DNA of 64,000 bases from DASUAS01 sp963720765 (lineage in GTDB: Bacteria; Actinomycetota; Acidimicrobiia; IMCC26256; DASPTH01), in the NCBI GenBank assembly GCA_963720765.1, contig CAVRGS010000002.1, positions 496,001-560,000 on the forward strand, given 5' to 3'. The notes under the pieces are model-generated. The model was not told where the DNA came from, made no database searches, and was given only the letters and a program-made list of their open reading frames with translations. Position 1 is the stretch's first letter, and each line of letters opens with the position of its first letter. The position numbers and the translations under genes were made by a program. Shown one piece after another: positions 57,331 through 64,000 of this stretch.

Positions 57331-57336
57331 TAGGTT
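57331..57336 (+). promoter_or_regulatory. -10 element TAGGTT for leaderless SDR
   Basis: TAGGTT is followed by 7 bases and then ATG 57344, with no ribosome site. Confidence 0.45.
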
Positions 57337-57343
57337 CCGTGAG

Positions 57344-58153
57344 ATGGATCTCGGACTTGCAGGAGCAAACGTCGTCGTCGCCGGCGGCACCAAGGGGATG
57401 GGCCTCGCCGCCGCGGAGTGCTTCGCGGACGACGGCGCCAACGTCGCGGTCCTCGCGCGACGCCAGGGCCCGCTCGACGAGGCGCTCGCATCGCTGCGCG
57501 CGCTCGGGAGTCCCGACCCGATCGCGGTGCAGACCGACCTGAGCGACGCGGAGTCCATCGAGGCCGCCTTCGCGACCATCGGCGAGCGCTGGGGCGGCAC
57601 GGTCAACACCTTGGTGAACGCGGTCGGCCCCGGGAGCCAGGGCAACGTCGAGCAGGTCACCGACGAGGCGTGGTTCGAGGCGATCGAGATCGGGGCGTTG
57701 AGTGCGGTGCGCTGCGTGCGTGCGTGTCTCCCGATGATGCGGGCAGCCGAGTGGGGACGCATCGTCAACGTGTCCGCACACTCCACGAAGCGCCAGACCG
57801 CGGGCCTGATCGCGTACACCGCGGCCAAGTCGGCGCTGACCAGCATCAGCAAGAACCTCTCGCTGCACCTCGCACCCGAGGAGATCCTGGTGAACACGGT
57901 GTCGCCGGGCACGTTCCTCTCCGAGGGGCTGCTCACGTACATCGAGTCGCTGCCGCCCGAACGCAACGTCGATCCCACCAACCTGTACGACGCGATGCGC
58001 GCCATCTCCGAGGACTTCGGCCACCCGGCGCAGATGCCGCGAGCGGGTGATCCCAAGGAGATCGGCGCGGTGATCGCGTTCGTCGGCTCGCGTCGCAACA
58101 GCTACATGACCGGCGCCAACATCAACGTCGACGGCGGCTCCGACTTCACCTGA
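57344..58153 (+). CDS. SDR family oxidoreductase
   Basis: The protein has 269 residues from ATG 57344. SDR motifs: AGGTKGMGLAAAECFA near 13-28, VNAVGPGSQG in place of NNAG, VNVSAHSTKRQ with catalytic Ser, IAYTAAKSAL with Tyr/Lys, and VSPGTFLSEGLL. The C-terminus (NSYMTGANINVDGGSDFT) is typical. The unusual GTKGMG and NAVG motifs resemble a group of acyl-CoA or steroid-related SDRs. It is followed 3 bases later by a TTG-started secreted nuclease gene that may be coupled to it. Confidence 0.88.
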   Translation: MDLGLAGANVVVAGGTKGMGLAAAECFADDGANVAVLARRQGPLDEALASLRALGSPDPIAVQTDLSDAESIEAAFATIGERWGGTVNTLVNAVGPGSQGNVEQVTDEAWFEAIEIGALSAVRCVRACLPMMRAAEWGRIVNVSAHSTKRQTAGLIAYTAAKSALTSISKNLSLHLAPEEILVNTVSPGTFLSEGLLTYIESLPPERNVDPTNLYDAMRAISEDFGHPAQMPRAGDPKEIGAVIAFVGSRRNSYMTGANINVDGGSDFT

Positions 58154-58156
58154 GCG

Positions 58157-58828
58157 TTGCGCACTGTCTCGTCGGTCCTCGTCGCGCTGCTCGTCGTCTT
58201 CGGGGCGGGCACGGGTTCGCCCGCGAGCGCGGCCACCTCGTCGTCGCGGGCCGCCGACGTACTGGCGACGCTCGCGGTGAAGGGTCGCGGCCCGAAGACC
58301 GGATATGCGCGTGAGCAGTTCGGCCCGGCGTGGGCCGACGTCGACCGCAACGGCTGCGACACACGCGACGACGTGCTGAACCGTGACCTCGGTGGGAAGC
58401 GATGGCGCTCGGGCACGCACGGCTGCGTCGTGATCGCGGGTGTGCTGCGCGATCCGTACACCGGCCGGTGGCTCGTGTTCGCAAAGGCCGACGCGGCCGC
58501 GGTGCAGATCGACCACGTGGTGGCGTTGTCCGACGCGTGGCAGAAGGGCGCGGCGCAGTGGGACGCGACGCGTCGGCGCGCGTTCGCCAACGACCCGCTC
58601 AACCTGCTGGCAGTCGACGGTCCGACCAACGCGCAGAAGAGCGACGGCGACGCGGCCACCTGGCTCCCGCCGCAGCGCTCGTACCGCTGCCGCTTCGTCG
58701 CCCGTCAGGTGGCGGTGAAAGCGAAGTGGAAGCTGTCGGTGACGCAGGCCGAGCACGACGCAATCGCACGCGTGCTCGCGCGTTGTCCGGAGCAGCGCGT
58801 GACCGGAGGTGGGCGCTCACGTGGTTGA
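58157..58828 (+). CDS. Secreted HNH-family nuclease (DUF1524/GmrSD type)
   Basis: The protein has 223 residues from TTG 58157, three bases after the upstream stop. The signal peptide spans about 1-27 with cleavage near SPASAATS. The mature part matches secreted DUF1524 nucleases: GYAREQFGPAWADVDRNGCD near 50-69, Cys residues for a disulfide, YTGRWLVF, then the HNH core QIDHVVALSDAWQKGAA near 117-133 with the catalytic His, and NDPLNLLAVDGPTNAQKSDGD. Such enzymes cut DNA or RNA outside the cell for nutrient use. The rare TTG start follows the SDR too closely for its own promoter. Confidence 0.85.
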   Translation: MRTVSSVLVALLVVFGAGTGSPASAATSSSRAADVLATLAVKGRGPKTGYAREQFGPAWADVDRNGCDTRDDVLNRDLGGKRWRSGTHGCVVIAGVLRDPYTGRWLVFAKADAAAVQIDHVVALSDAWQKGAAQWDATRRRAFANDPLNLLAVDGPTNAQKSDGDAATWLPPQRSYRCRFVARQVAVKAKWKLSVTQAEHDAIARVLARCPEQRVTGGGRSRG

Positions 58829-58848
58829 CGGATCGCGAAGAACCTGAT

Positions 58849-58866
58849 ACTCATAGGTTCATGAGT
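58849..58866. promoter_or_regulatory. Inverted repeat at the GntR gene start
   Basis: ACTCATAGGTTCATGAGT is a 6+6+6 inverted repeat whose right arm contains the ATG of the GntR gene. A second, overlapping pair (AACCT at 58841-58845 and AGGTT at 58855-58859) could form an alternative hairpin. It is a probable autoregulatory site. Confidence 0.55.
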
Positions 58867-59616
58867 CTTACGGTGTCGGCGTTCGATGCCGCGGTGCCCC
58901 TGCACCACCAGGTCTACGTGCAACTCCGACGGGAGATCGCCGACGGGCTGTGGCCGGGAAGCACCCTGCCGGGTGAGACGGAGCTGGCGGCACGATTCGG
59001 TGTCAGCGTGGTCACGAGCCGGGCGGCGCTCGCCCGGCTGGTGTCCGACGGCTGGGTCGCCCGAGGCCGGGGCCGCGGCACGCGGGTGATCGTCGATCCC
59101 GAGGCGCCGCCGGCACCGGGCCCGCCGCTCGTGCCCGTGGGACGACGACGTCCGTACCGCTACGCCGTGCTCGACGCCTCGCTCGCCACGGCGCCCGCCG
59201 ACGCGTGTCGGGCGTTCGGCATGCCGCCCGGCAGCGAGCTGTGGCAGTGCCGGCGCCTGCGCACGTTCGAGGGCCGTCCACACAGCGTTACCCACAACGT
59301 GCAGCGCGTCGAACAGGGTCAGCGCCACAGCGAGCGCAGCTTGGCGAGCCTGCCGATGACCGCGATCTTCGCCGCCGAAGGGGTCGAGGTCGCGTCGCTG
59401 CGACGGAGGGTCCAAGCCATGCACGCGCCGGTCGGCGTCGCCGAGCACCTCGGCATCACGCTGTCGGATCCGGTGCTGGTGGCCACGTTCACGGTCCACG
59501 GTGCCGACGAGGACGTCGTGGAGTGGGTGCGCATCCACCTGCACCCCGACGAGGCCGGGCCCGACGAAGAGCTCGACCTGCGCACCGGTGCCTGGTCCGC
59601 GGACACGCGCTGGTGA
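58861..59616 (+). CDS. GntR family regulator with UTRA domain
   Basis: The protein has 251 residues from ATG 58861, the first gene of a four-gene operon. The N-terminal winged helix (VQLRREIADGLWPGSTLPGETELAARFGVSVVTSRAALARLVSDG, about 22-66, shown in parts) is classic GntR/HutC. The C-terminal UTRA domain has WQCRRLRTFEGRPHSV and VGVAEHLGITLSDPVLVATF. Such regulators bind a sugar phosphate, amino acid or carboxylate and leave DNA. The dyad at the start codon suggests autoregulation. The stop overlaps the VOC gene start (GTGA). Confidence 0.92.
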   Translation: MSLTVSAFDAAVPLHHQVYVQLRREIADGLWPGSTLPGETELAARFGVSVVTSRAALARLVSDGWVARGRGRGTRVIVDPEAPPAPGPPLVPVGRRRPYRYAVLDASLATAPADACRAFGMPPGSELWQCRRLRTFEGRPHSVTHNVQRVEQGQRHSERSLASLPMTAIFAAEGVEVASLRRRVQAMHAPVGVAEHLGITLSDPVLVATFTVHGADEDVVEWVRIHLHPDEAGPDEELDLRTGAWSADTRW

Positions 59617-60152
59617 CGCGCGTCGGCGCCGCTCGCGCTCTCGGCGCGTTCCCGGTGCTCGCCGGACTGCACCACCACGCATACCGTTGCCGCGATGCCG
59701 AGGAGACGCGTCACTTCTACGAGGACGTGCTCGGCCTGCCGATGGTCGTCGCGGTTGCGCACGACCGAGTCCCGAGCACGGGCGACGAGCATCCGTACGT
59801 GCACATCTTCTTCGCTCTCGGCGACGGCTCGATGCTCGCGTTCTTCGACCTGTTCGACGGTCGCGCTTGCGTGCCCGACCCCGCGACCCCGCCGTGGGTC
59901 AACCACCTCGCGCTGCGCGTCGACGGTCGCACCGCGCTCGAGTCGGCCCTTGATCGTCTCGCCCTCGAGGGGGTCGAGACCGTGGGCATCGTCGATCACG
60001 GCTGGTTCGACTCCGTCTACTTCTTCGACCCCAACGGGATCCGCCTCGAACTGGTGAGCGTCACCGCGTCCGAGCGCACGCTGGTCGACATGGCGACAGC
60101 CGCGCACGACACGCTGGGCGCGGCCCGCGCCGCACACGAGGTCGTCCGCTGA
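59613..60152 (+). CDS. VOC superfamily (glyoxalase/dioxygenase-like) protein
   Basis: The protein has 179 residues from GTG 59613. The vicinal-oxygen-chelate fold is shown by GLHHHAYRCRDAEETRHFYEDVLG near 18-41 (first metal His), EHPYVHIFFALGDGSMLAFFD, NHLALRV (second His) and YFFDPNGIRLELV (metal Glu). This resembles extradiol dioxygenases and glyoxalases that act on small carbonyls or aromatics. It lies between a GntR regulator and an alpha/beta hydrolase, a typical arrangement for ring-cleavage or lactone hydrolysis (inference). Confidence 0.88.
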   Translation: MTRVGAARALGAFPVLAGLHHHAYRCRDAEETRHFYEDVLGLPMVVAVAHDRVPSTGDEHPYVHIFFALGDGSMLAFFDLFDGRACVPDPATPPWVNHLALRVDGRTALESALDRLALEGVETVGIVDHGWFDSVYFFDPNGIRLELVSVTASERTLVDMATAAHDTLGAARAAHEVVR

Positions 60153-60181
60153 GCTCCGACCGCACGCTCGTCGTCATCGAC

Positions 60182-61270
60182 GTGCCGCAGGGCGCCGCTC
60201 TCGAGAGCCAATCAGGCCTGCAGATGGCACGGCCGCGCATCTACGGCGCTCTCGTCGGCCCCGCGAGGTCGCGCGTGGGCATGATCGTCATGCACCCTGC
60301 GAGCAACTTCATGGGTCACTACCTCCTCGACGCGTTCGTGCGGCGCGGCGTCCAAGTGCTCGCCCTGAACTCGCGGTACGTCAACAACGACACCACCCTC
60401 GTCATGGAGCGGGTCATCCAGGACCTGGGAGCTGGGGTGGCGTTCATGCGACGGCGCGGAGTCGAGCACCTGACGCTGGTGGGCAACTCGGGCGGGGCTG
60501 CCCTCGCGTGCCTGTACCAGTCGCAGGCGGAGCGGCTCACGATCGAGGCCACGCCCGCCGGTGATCCTGTCGCGCTCGATCCCTCACAACTGCCTCCGGC
60601 CGACGCCATCGCCCTCGCCGCCGCGCACCCCGGGCGGCCGCATCTCCTCGGCCGATGGCTCGACGCGTCGGTCGTCGACGAGCGAGACCCGCTCGCGGCC
60701 CTGCCCGACCTCGACATCTACGCTGCCGGGCGCACCGTGCCGTTCGAGGATGTCTTCGTCAACCGCGTCCGCACCCGACAGCGGGCGCGGCACGACGCGA
60801 TCATGGCGTACGTCACGCGCCGTCTCGCCTTCCTGCGCTCGAGACCCGACGGCCCGCGCGACGAAGCGCTCGTGGTGCACCGCACCTATGCCGACCCGCG
60901 CTTCGTCGACGTGACGATCGACGCCAACGATCGCGAGCCGGGCGGCAACCGGGGTGACCCGCGCGCGGTGAACTACGGGCCCAACTGCCTCGGGCGCTAC
61001 AGCACGCTGACCAGCTGGCTGAGTCAGTGGTCGTCGGCCAGCCGCGCCGACGGACCCGCCAACCTCGCGGCGACGTCGGTGCCGGTGCTCCAGCTCGAGT
61101 ACACGGCCGACCAGGCCGTGTACCCGAGCGACATCGCAGCGTGGTCTGCCGCCGCCGGCCACCGCGAGCAGCACCACGCCGTGAAGGGCGCCACCCATTA
61201 CCTCGCCGGACAGCCGCAGCTGCTCGACGAAGTCGCCGACCATCTCGAGGCGTTCGCCGTCGCATCGTGA
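60182..61270 (+). CDS. Alpha/beta hydrolase-like protein
   Basis: The protein has 362 residues from GTG 60182. In-frame codons back to a CTG at 60149 (LSSDRTLVVIDV), which shares CTGA with the VOC stop, look like real coding and would add 11 residues; CTG starts are rare. The fold is alpha/beta hydrolase: VIVMHPASNFMGHYLLDAF near 34-52, nucleophile elbow in VGNSGGAALACL near 98-109, and late acid and His in LEYTADQAVYPSDI and KGATHYLAGQ. A helical lid is inserted. The product may follow the VOC enzyme in the GntR operon. Confidence 0.82.
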   Translation: MPQGAALESQSGLQMARPRIYGALVGPARSRVGMIVMHPASNFMGHYLLDAFVRRGVQVLALNSRYVNNDTTLVMERVIQDLGAGVAFMRRRGVEHLTLVGNSGGAALACLYQSQAERLTIEATPAGDPVALDPSQLPPADAIALAAAHPGRPHLLGRWLDASVVDERDPLAALPDLDIYAAGRTVPFEDVFVNRVRTRQRARHDAIMAYVTRRLAFLRSRPDGPRDEALVVHRTYADPRFVDVTIDANDREPGGNRGDPRAVNYGPNCLGRYSTLTSWLSQWSSASRADGPANLAATSVPVLQLEYTADQAVYPSDIAAWSAAAGHREQHHAVKGATHYLAGQPQLLDEVADHLEAFAVAS

Positions 61271-61292
61271 CGGACGCAGTCAGGAGCAATCG

Positions 61293-61688
61293 ATGGACAT
61301 CGCCCCCGAGCAGCAGGAGTTCCTCGCCGGGCACCAGTGGGCGGTCCTCGCGACCGGTCGCAAGGACGGCAGCCCGCAGGCGTCGATGGTCGCCTACGTC
61401 TGGGACGGCGAGCACCTGCTCGTGACGTTCCGCCGCGGCAGCGCGAAGCGACACAACATCTCGCGCCAGGCCCGCGTCGCGTTGGTGGTCACCGACGATC
61501 GCCGTGCGCTCACCGTCTACGGCCACGCCGAACTGCTCGAAGCGGGGCCCGAGCGCGTTGCCGCGTACGCCGCCATCCTCGCCGGCTTCGGAATCTCTCC
61601 CGCTCCCGACGACCTCGAGTCGCAGATGGACACCGAGGGCCGCGTGGCGACCCGCATCCGGCCCGAGCAGCTCGACCTCCACGAATGA
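61293..61688 (+). CDS. PPOX class F420-dependent enzyme
   Basis: The protein has 131 residues from ATG 61293 with an AGGAG ribosome site. It is a split barrel of the F420/FMN type: FLAGHQWAVLATGRKDGSPQASMV near 10-33, YVWDGEHLLVTFRRGSAKRHN near 35-55 with the phosphate-binding Arg/Lys region, and RVALVVTDDRRALTVYGHAELLE. The GSPQ and RGSAK motifs favour deazaflavin F420 over FMN. It is the last gene of the GntR-VOC-hydrolase-PPOX operon, 22 bases behind the hydrolase. The reduction target is unknown. Confidence 0.88.
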   Translation: MDIAPEQQEFLAGHQWAVLATGRKDGSPQASMVAYVWDGEHLLVTFRRGSAKRHNISRQARVALVVTDDRRALTVYGHAELLEAGPERVAAYAAILAGFGISPAPDDLESQMDTEGRVATRIRPEQLDLHE

Positions 61689-61750
61689 CGGCGACCCATC
61701 CCGGCGCCCGCGTGCGCTCACGCAGCCTGGAGCAGGGCGCGCCTCGATGA

Positions 61751-62200
61751 TCAGGTCGTCGGCGCCGGCGCAACCGGCGTGAGACCGTGGCGCTGCATGA
61801 CCTCCATCAGCGCGCCGAGGTCGGGGGGACCGCCGGTCGCGGCTGCGAGCACGTCGCGGATCTCGAGGAAGTAGTCGGGCCCGAACACGCCGGGCGTGGC
61901 GACGGAGAGGAAGCACGAGTCGACCGCGCCGTCGTTCACGAACTGGTGGACCTGACCGCGCTGGATGCAGAGCGCGTCGCCGACCCCGAGGTCTCTCGTC
62001 TCGCCGTCGACGGTGAAGGTGGTGACGCCGGTGAGGCCGTAGACCGTCTCCTCGAAGCCGTCGTGGCTGTGGGGTGCGGGCACCTTGGCGCGCGGACGGA
62101 TCTCGCACTCGAAGACCGTCGCCGCGCCGTGAGACTCGTCGGACTCCACGAGGAAGCGCACTTCGATGTCGCCCAGCCCGATGGTGGTGTGGTCGCTCAT
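61751..62200 (-). CDS. Cupin domain-containing protein (MarR-linked)
   Basis: The protein has 149 residues from ATG 62200, with GAGGGGGA upstream. A single cupin: PHSHDGFEETVYGLTG near 44-59 gives the His/His/Glu metal site, followed by GDALCIQRGQVHQFVNDG with the fourth ligand. The C-terminal helices (EIRDVLAAATGG, ALMEVMQRHGLTPV) match a frequent family of quercetin-dioxygenase-like cupins. It is divergent from a MarR gene with two operator-like repeats between, so MarR probably represses it. A minus-strand TACTAT at 62213-62218 is a good -10. Confidence 0.88.
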   Translation of the reverse strand: MSDHTTIGLGDIEVRFLVESDESHGAATVFECEIRPRAKVPAPHSHDGFEETVYGLTGVTTFTVDGETRDLGVGDALCIQRGQVHQFVNDGAVDSCFLSVATPGVFGPDYFLEIRDVLAAATGGPPDLGALMEVMQRHGLTPVAPAPTT

Positions 62201-62215
62201 GGCTCCCCCTCGATA

Positions 62216-62230
62216 GTAAAGGTACTTGAT
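62216..62230. promoter_or_regulatory. MarR-type operator copy 1
   Basis: GTAAAGGTACTTGAT follows the pattern GTAAAG-N3-CTTkAT. It overlaps the minus-strand -10 of the cupin gene. Confidence 0.65.
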
Positions 62231-62255
62231 CATCATACCCGCACCGCCGCCAGTT

Positions 62256-62270
62256 GTAAAGTCCCTTTAT
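62256..62270. promoter_or_regulatory. MarR-type operator copy 2
   Basis: GTAAAGTCCCTTTAT matches copy 1 outside the N3 centre except one base, and starts exactly 40 bp later, about four helical turns. It ends one base before the MarR ATG. Confidence 0.65.
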
Positions 62271-62271
62271 C

Positions 62272-62739
62272 ATGGCTCTGCCTGCCGACGACCTGCCCCC
62301 GCCGCTGATCGGTGCGTTGATGCGTGTCCCCGTCGACGCCGTGCATCGGCGGATCATCGCGGACCTCCAGGACTCCGGCTTCACGGACTTCGCCGATGCG
62401 CACATGGCGGTGTGGCGCTGGCCCGGGCCGCAGGGACGTCGACCCTCCGACATCGCGGCGGACCTCGGGATGAGCAAACAGGCCGTCAACTACCTGCTGG
62501 GCGGGCTCGAGCGCGCCGGGTACCTGCGCCGGGCCGACGACCCCGACGACCGTCGGTCTCGACGCGTCGAGCTCACCGAGCGCGGTGAGGCAGTGCGTCA
62601 GACGGTCAGGGCCACGGTCGCCGACATCGAGTCGGAGCTCGCGAGCGAACTCGGAGACCGGGCCTTCGCGCAACTGCGCGCGCTCCTCGTGCGACTCAAC
62701 GATACGACGTTCGTGCGCGGGTCGACGGGAGCCGGCTGA
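62272..62739 (+). CDS. MarR family transcriptional regulator
   Basis: The protein has 155 residues from ATG 62272. The winged helix (RRPSDIAADLGMSKQAVNYLLGGLERAGYLRR, about 61-92) contains the recognition helix SKQAVNYLL, and the wing region DPDDRRSRRVELTERG is diagnostic of MarR. Helical ends provide dimerisation. Two matching operator copies lie directly upstream, and the divergent cupin gene shares them, so it probably represses itself and the cupin. The ligand, perhaps a phenolic or lipophilic compound, is not known. Confidence 0.93.
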   Translation: MALPADDLPPPLIGALMRVPVDAVHRRIIADLQDSGFTDFADAHMAVWRWPGPQGRRPSDIAADLGMSKQAVNYLLGGLERAGYLRRADDPDDRRSRRVELTERGEAVRQTVRATVADIESELASELGDRAFAQLRALLVRLNDTTFVRGSTGAG

Positions 62740-62745
62740 CGCGCG

Positions 62746-63060
62746 TCAGCGCATCGCCTGACCCCCACCCCGTGCGAGCGGGCCGGCCATGCGCGCGAGG
62801 TTGCGGTTCCACTCGTCGTCGGGAGTGGACGGGAGGGTCATCGCCCACAGCGGCAGGCAGAAGCCGATCATCTGCGGATCGCCGAACGGTCGGCCGCAGC
62901 ACCACAGGTGGAAGTGCGAGCCGCCGTCGCCCGACCGGTTCACGTGCACGCGGTGCGATGCCCCCCACGCGTGGACGGCGCGCGCGAGCCGGGCAACGGG
63001 AGTGAATCGGAAGCGGTCAAGGGGGCGTCGTCCCGCGTGCCGACGCGCGGTGTTGGGCCA
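62746..63060 (-). pseudogene. 5'-truncated HIT-like protein fragment
   Basis: The last 68 codons (from GTG 62949) read HVNRSGDGGSHFHLWCCGRP, a His-rich stretch typical of HIT-fold hydrolases/transferases, then a Trp/Leu-rich C-terminus. Upstream codons in the same frame remain protein-like (RFTPVARLARAVHAWG, GEWPN) as far as about 63060 but contain no start. The frame is open to an in-frame TAG at 63118-63120, and the next gene starts divergently at 63104. The N-terminal half is missing, so the gene is probably a remnant. The family name rests on the GDGGSHFHLW motif only. Confidence 0.5.
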
Positions 63061-63090
63061 TTCCCCCGGGCTGACGGACGCCGACGGGCG

Positions 63091-63096
63091 TAGGGT
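63091..63096 (+). promoter_or_regulatory. -10 element TAGGGT before TIGR00725-like gene
   Basis: TAGGGT is followed by 7 bases and then GTG 63104; a GGAGG lies inside those bases, too close to act as a normal ribosome site. Confidence 0.5.
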
Positions 63097-63103
63097 CGGA
63101 GGG

Positions 63104-63556
63104 GTGAGTGGGCAGCGCTACGTCGCGGTGATCGGGCCGAGCGAGGCGACGGCCGAAGAGTCGGCGAGCGCCGTAGCGGTTGGTCGGTTGCTCGCGGAAC
63201 GGGGCGCGATCGTGGTCTGCGGTGGACTCGGTGGCGTGATGGAGGCGGTGGCAGCCGGCGTCGCGAGCGCGGGAGGGACGGTGCTCGGAATCCTCCCCGG
63301 GACGGATCGGGCGGAGGCGAACGAGCACGTGACGATCGCGCTCACCACGGGGATGGGGGAGATGCGGAACGCGCTCGTCGTGCGCGCCGCCGACGCGGTC
63401 GTCGCCGTGGGCGGCGCGTACGGCACGCTGTCGGAGATCGCGTTCGCGTTGCGCACGGGCGTACCGGTGGTGGGGATCGGTACGTGGGACCTCGACGACG
63501 TCGTCGTGGCGCCCGATCCCGAGGCCGCCGTCGAACTGGCACTGGAGCTGGCATGA
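63104..63556 (+). CDS. TIGR00725-like (LOG/MoCo-carrier type) Rossmann protein
   Basis: The protein has 150 residues from GTG 63104. Typical segments are YVAVIGPSEATAEESASA near 6-23, VVCGGLGGVMEAVAAGVASAGG near 39-60 (a PGGxGTxxE-like glycine motif), ILPGTDRAEANEHV and VVAVGGAYGTLSEIAFAL. This is the short, single-domain relative of LOG proteins, some of which bind molybdenum cofactor or cleave nucleotide monophosphates. Its stop overlaps the downstream methyltransferase ATG (ATGA), so they form one unit. Confidence 0.88.
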   Translation: MSGQRYVAVIGPSEATAEESASAVAVGRLLAERGAIVVCGGLGGVMEAVAAGVASAGGTVLGILPGTDRAEANEHVTIALTTGMGEMRNALVVRAADAVVAVGGAYGTLSEIAFALRTGVPVVGIGTWDLDDVVVAPDPEAAVELALELA

Positions 63557-64000
63557 CCTACGAGTCGCCCTACTACCGACGCGATCTCGCGCTGGTGCAC
63601 CACCGGGGGTTCGGCTTCCACGCCGACGGGTGTGCACCCGACCTGATCGAGCTGTTGGCGCCGGTGCGCGAGCGCGACGGCCTGGTGCTCGAGATCGGAT
63701 GCGGGAGTGGCCTGCTCACCCGCTTCCTCGTCGACGCCGGGTTCCGCGTGCTCGCCACCGACGCGTCGGCCGCGATGCTCGAGCTCGCGCGCGAGACCGC
63801 GCCGGGTGCTGACGAGTTCGCCCTCCTGACCTTGCCCGACGACCCGGTGCCCGCCGCCGACGCGATCGTGGGGATCGGCCATCCGCTCAACTACCTGCCG
63901 ACGCGCGCCGGGATCGAGCGGGCGCTCGTCGCGCTGGCGCGCGCGCTGCGTCCGGGTGGGGTCATGGCCACCGACCTCGAGGACTTCGAGTGGGGTGAGC
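63553..64000 (+). CDS. Class I SAM-dependent methyltransferase (3' end beyond window)
   Basis: The protein starts at ATG 63553, overlapping the upstream stop, and is cut by the window end after 149 codons. Motif I is VLEIGCGSGLLTRFLVDAG near 48-66, followed by VLATDASAAMLELA, the acidic LLTLPDDPVPAADAIVG and the post-motif LRPGGVMATDLEDFEWGE. The overall layout is the Methyltransf_25-type fold. The acceptor is unknown. It continues past 64000. Confidence 0.88.
   Translation, partial: MTYESPYYRRDLALVHHRGFGFHADGCAPDLIELLAPVRERDGLVLEIGCGSGLLTRFLVDAGFRVLATDASAAMLELARETAPGADEFALLTLPDDPVPAADAIVGIGHPLNYLPTRAGIERALVALARALRPGGVMATDLEDFEWGE

Noticed and set aside
1..64000. CRISPR array, tRNA, rRNA, insertion sequence, prophage or integrated element
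   Set aside because: No regularly spaced repeats, cloverleaf-like sequences, transposase or integrase motifs, or direct-repeat boundaries were seen by reading both strands; composition is uniform.

Overview
The window is very GC-rich (roughly 70 % by eye), densely packed, and contains no rRNA, tRNA, CRISPR array, insertion sequence or prophage that I could recognise. The gene set points to a free-living, aerobic, high-GC actinobacterium: an F420-type luciferase-like oxidoreductase, PPOX split-barrel proteins, an ECF42 sigma factor with its DGPF partner, DUF2252, a GAP/Sap-family membrane protein, many SDR, enoyl-CoA hydratase and MaoC enzymes, and a leaderless promoter style (TAnnnT placed 6-9 bases before the start codon). 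Class Acidimicrobiia (Ilumatobacter-like) is my best guess; no marker gene here proves it.

Layout. 0-7 kb: an SDR divergent from a three-gene catabolic operon (two amidohydrolases and an acetoacetate-decarboxylase-like protein), a Bax inhibitor-1 family membrane protein, and the housekeeping gene guaA. 7-14.5 kb: an SDR, a secreted class-C-type serine hydrolase, a ClC chloride channel, ureidoglycolate-lyase-like, cupin and RraA-like proteins, a frameshifted nitrobindin-like gene, a 0.5 kb stretch with no gene, and a DJ-1/PfpI protein. 14.5-25 kb: AraC regulator and methyltransferase, DGPF-ECF42 sigma pair, a large membrane protein ending in a PI-PLC-like domain, an AhpD-like protein, pirin (its start codon lies inside a long inverted repeat), MaoC, an LLM oxidoreductase and a secreted SurE-like protein.

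25-31 kb: a hemerythrin-like gene stands back to back with a tightly coupled operon of two flavin-split-barrel proteins, a GAF/winged-helix regulator and an alpha/beta hydrolase. Then come a formylglycine-generating enzyme and two membrane proteins. 31-42 kb: a large PAP2/kinase-like/LPG-synthase-type membrane protein, an MFS transporter, a frameshifted LuxR/MalT-type ATPase regulator, DUF2252 and cydAB. The three rightward units share a CCCGGGAAC motif upstream. 42-51 kb: a potassium channel, an enoyl-CoA hydratase, an ACT protein, a doubly frameshifted LOG protein and a lipid-remodelling block (two PAP2 proteins, a lipid kinase, a YihY/BrkB protein and a phospholipase D). 51-64 kb: a TetR-controlled SDR/enoyl-CoA hydratase block with a perfect 17 bp operator, a CocE-type hydrolase, a GntR-VOC-hydrolase-PPOX operon, a cupin/MarR divergent pair with two matching operator copies 40 bp apart, a 5'-truncated HIT-like fragment, and a TIGR00725-type protein followed by a methyltransferase cut by the window edge.

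A recurring oddity is that at least five otherwise well-conserved genes carry one- or two-base frameshifts in G/C runs (about 9.72, 13.01, 33.47, 36.50, 44.76 and 44.94 kb, possibly also 46.17 kb). This fits sequence or assembly error at least as well as real decay, so I annotate the full spans.
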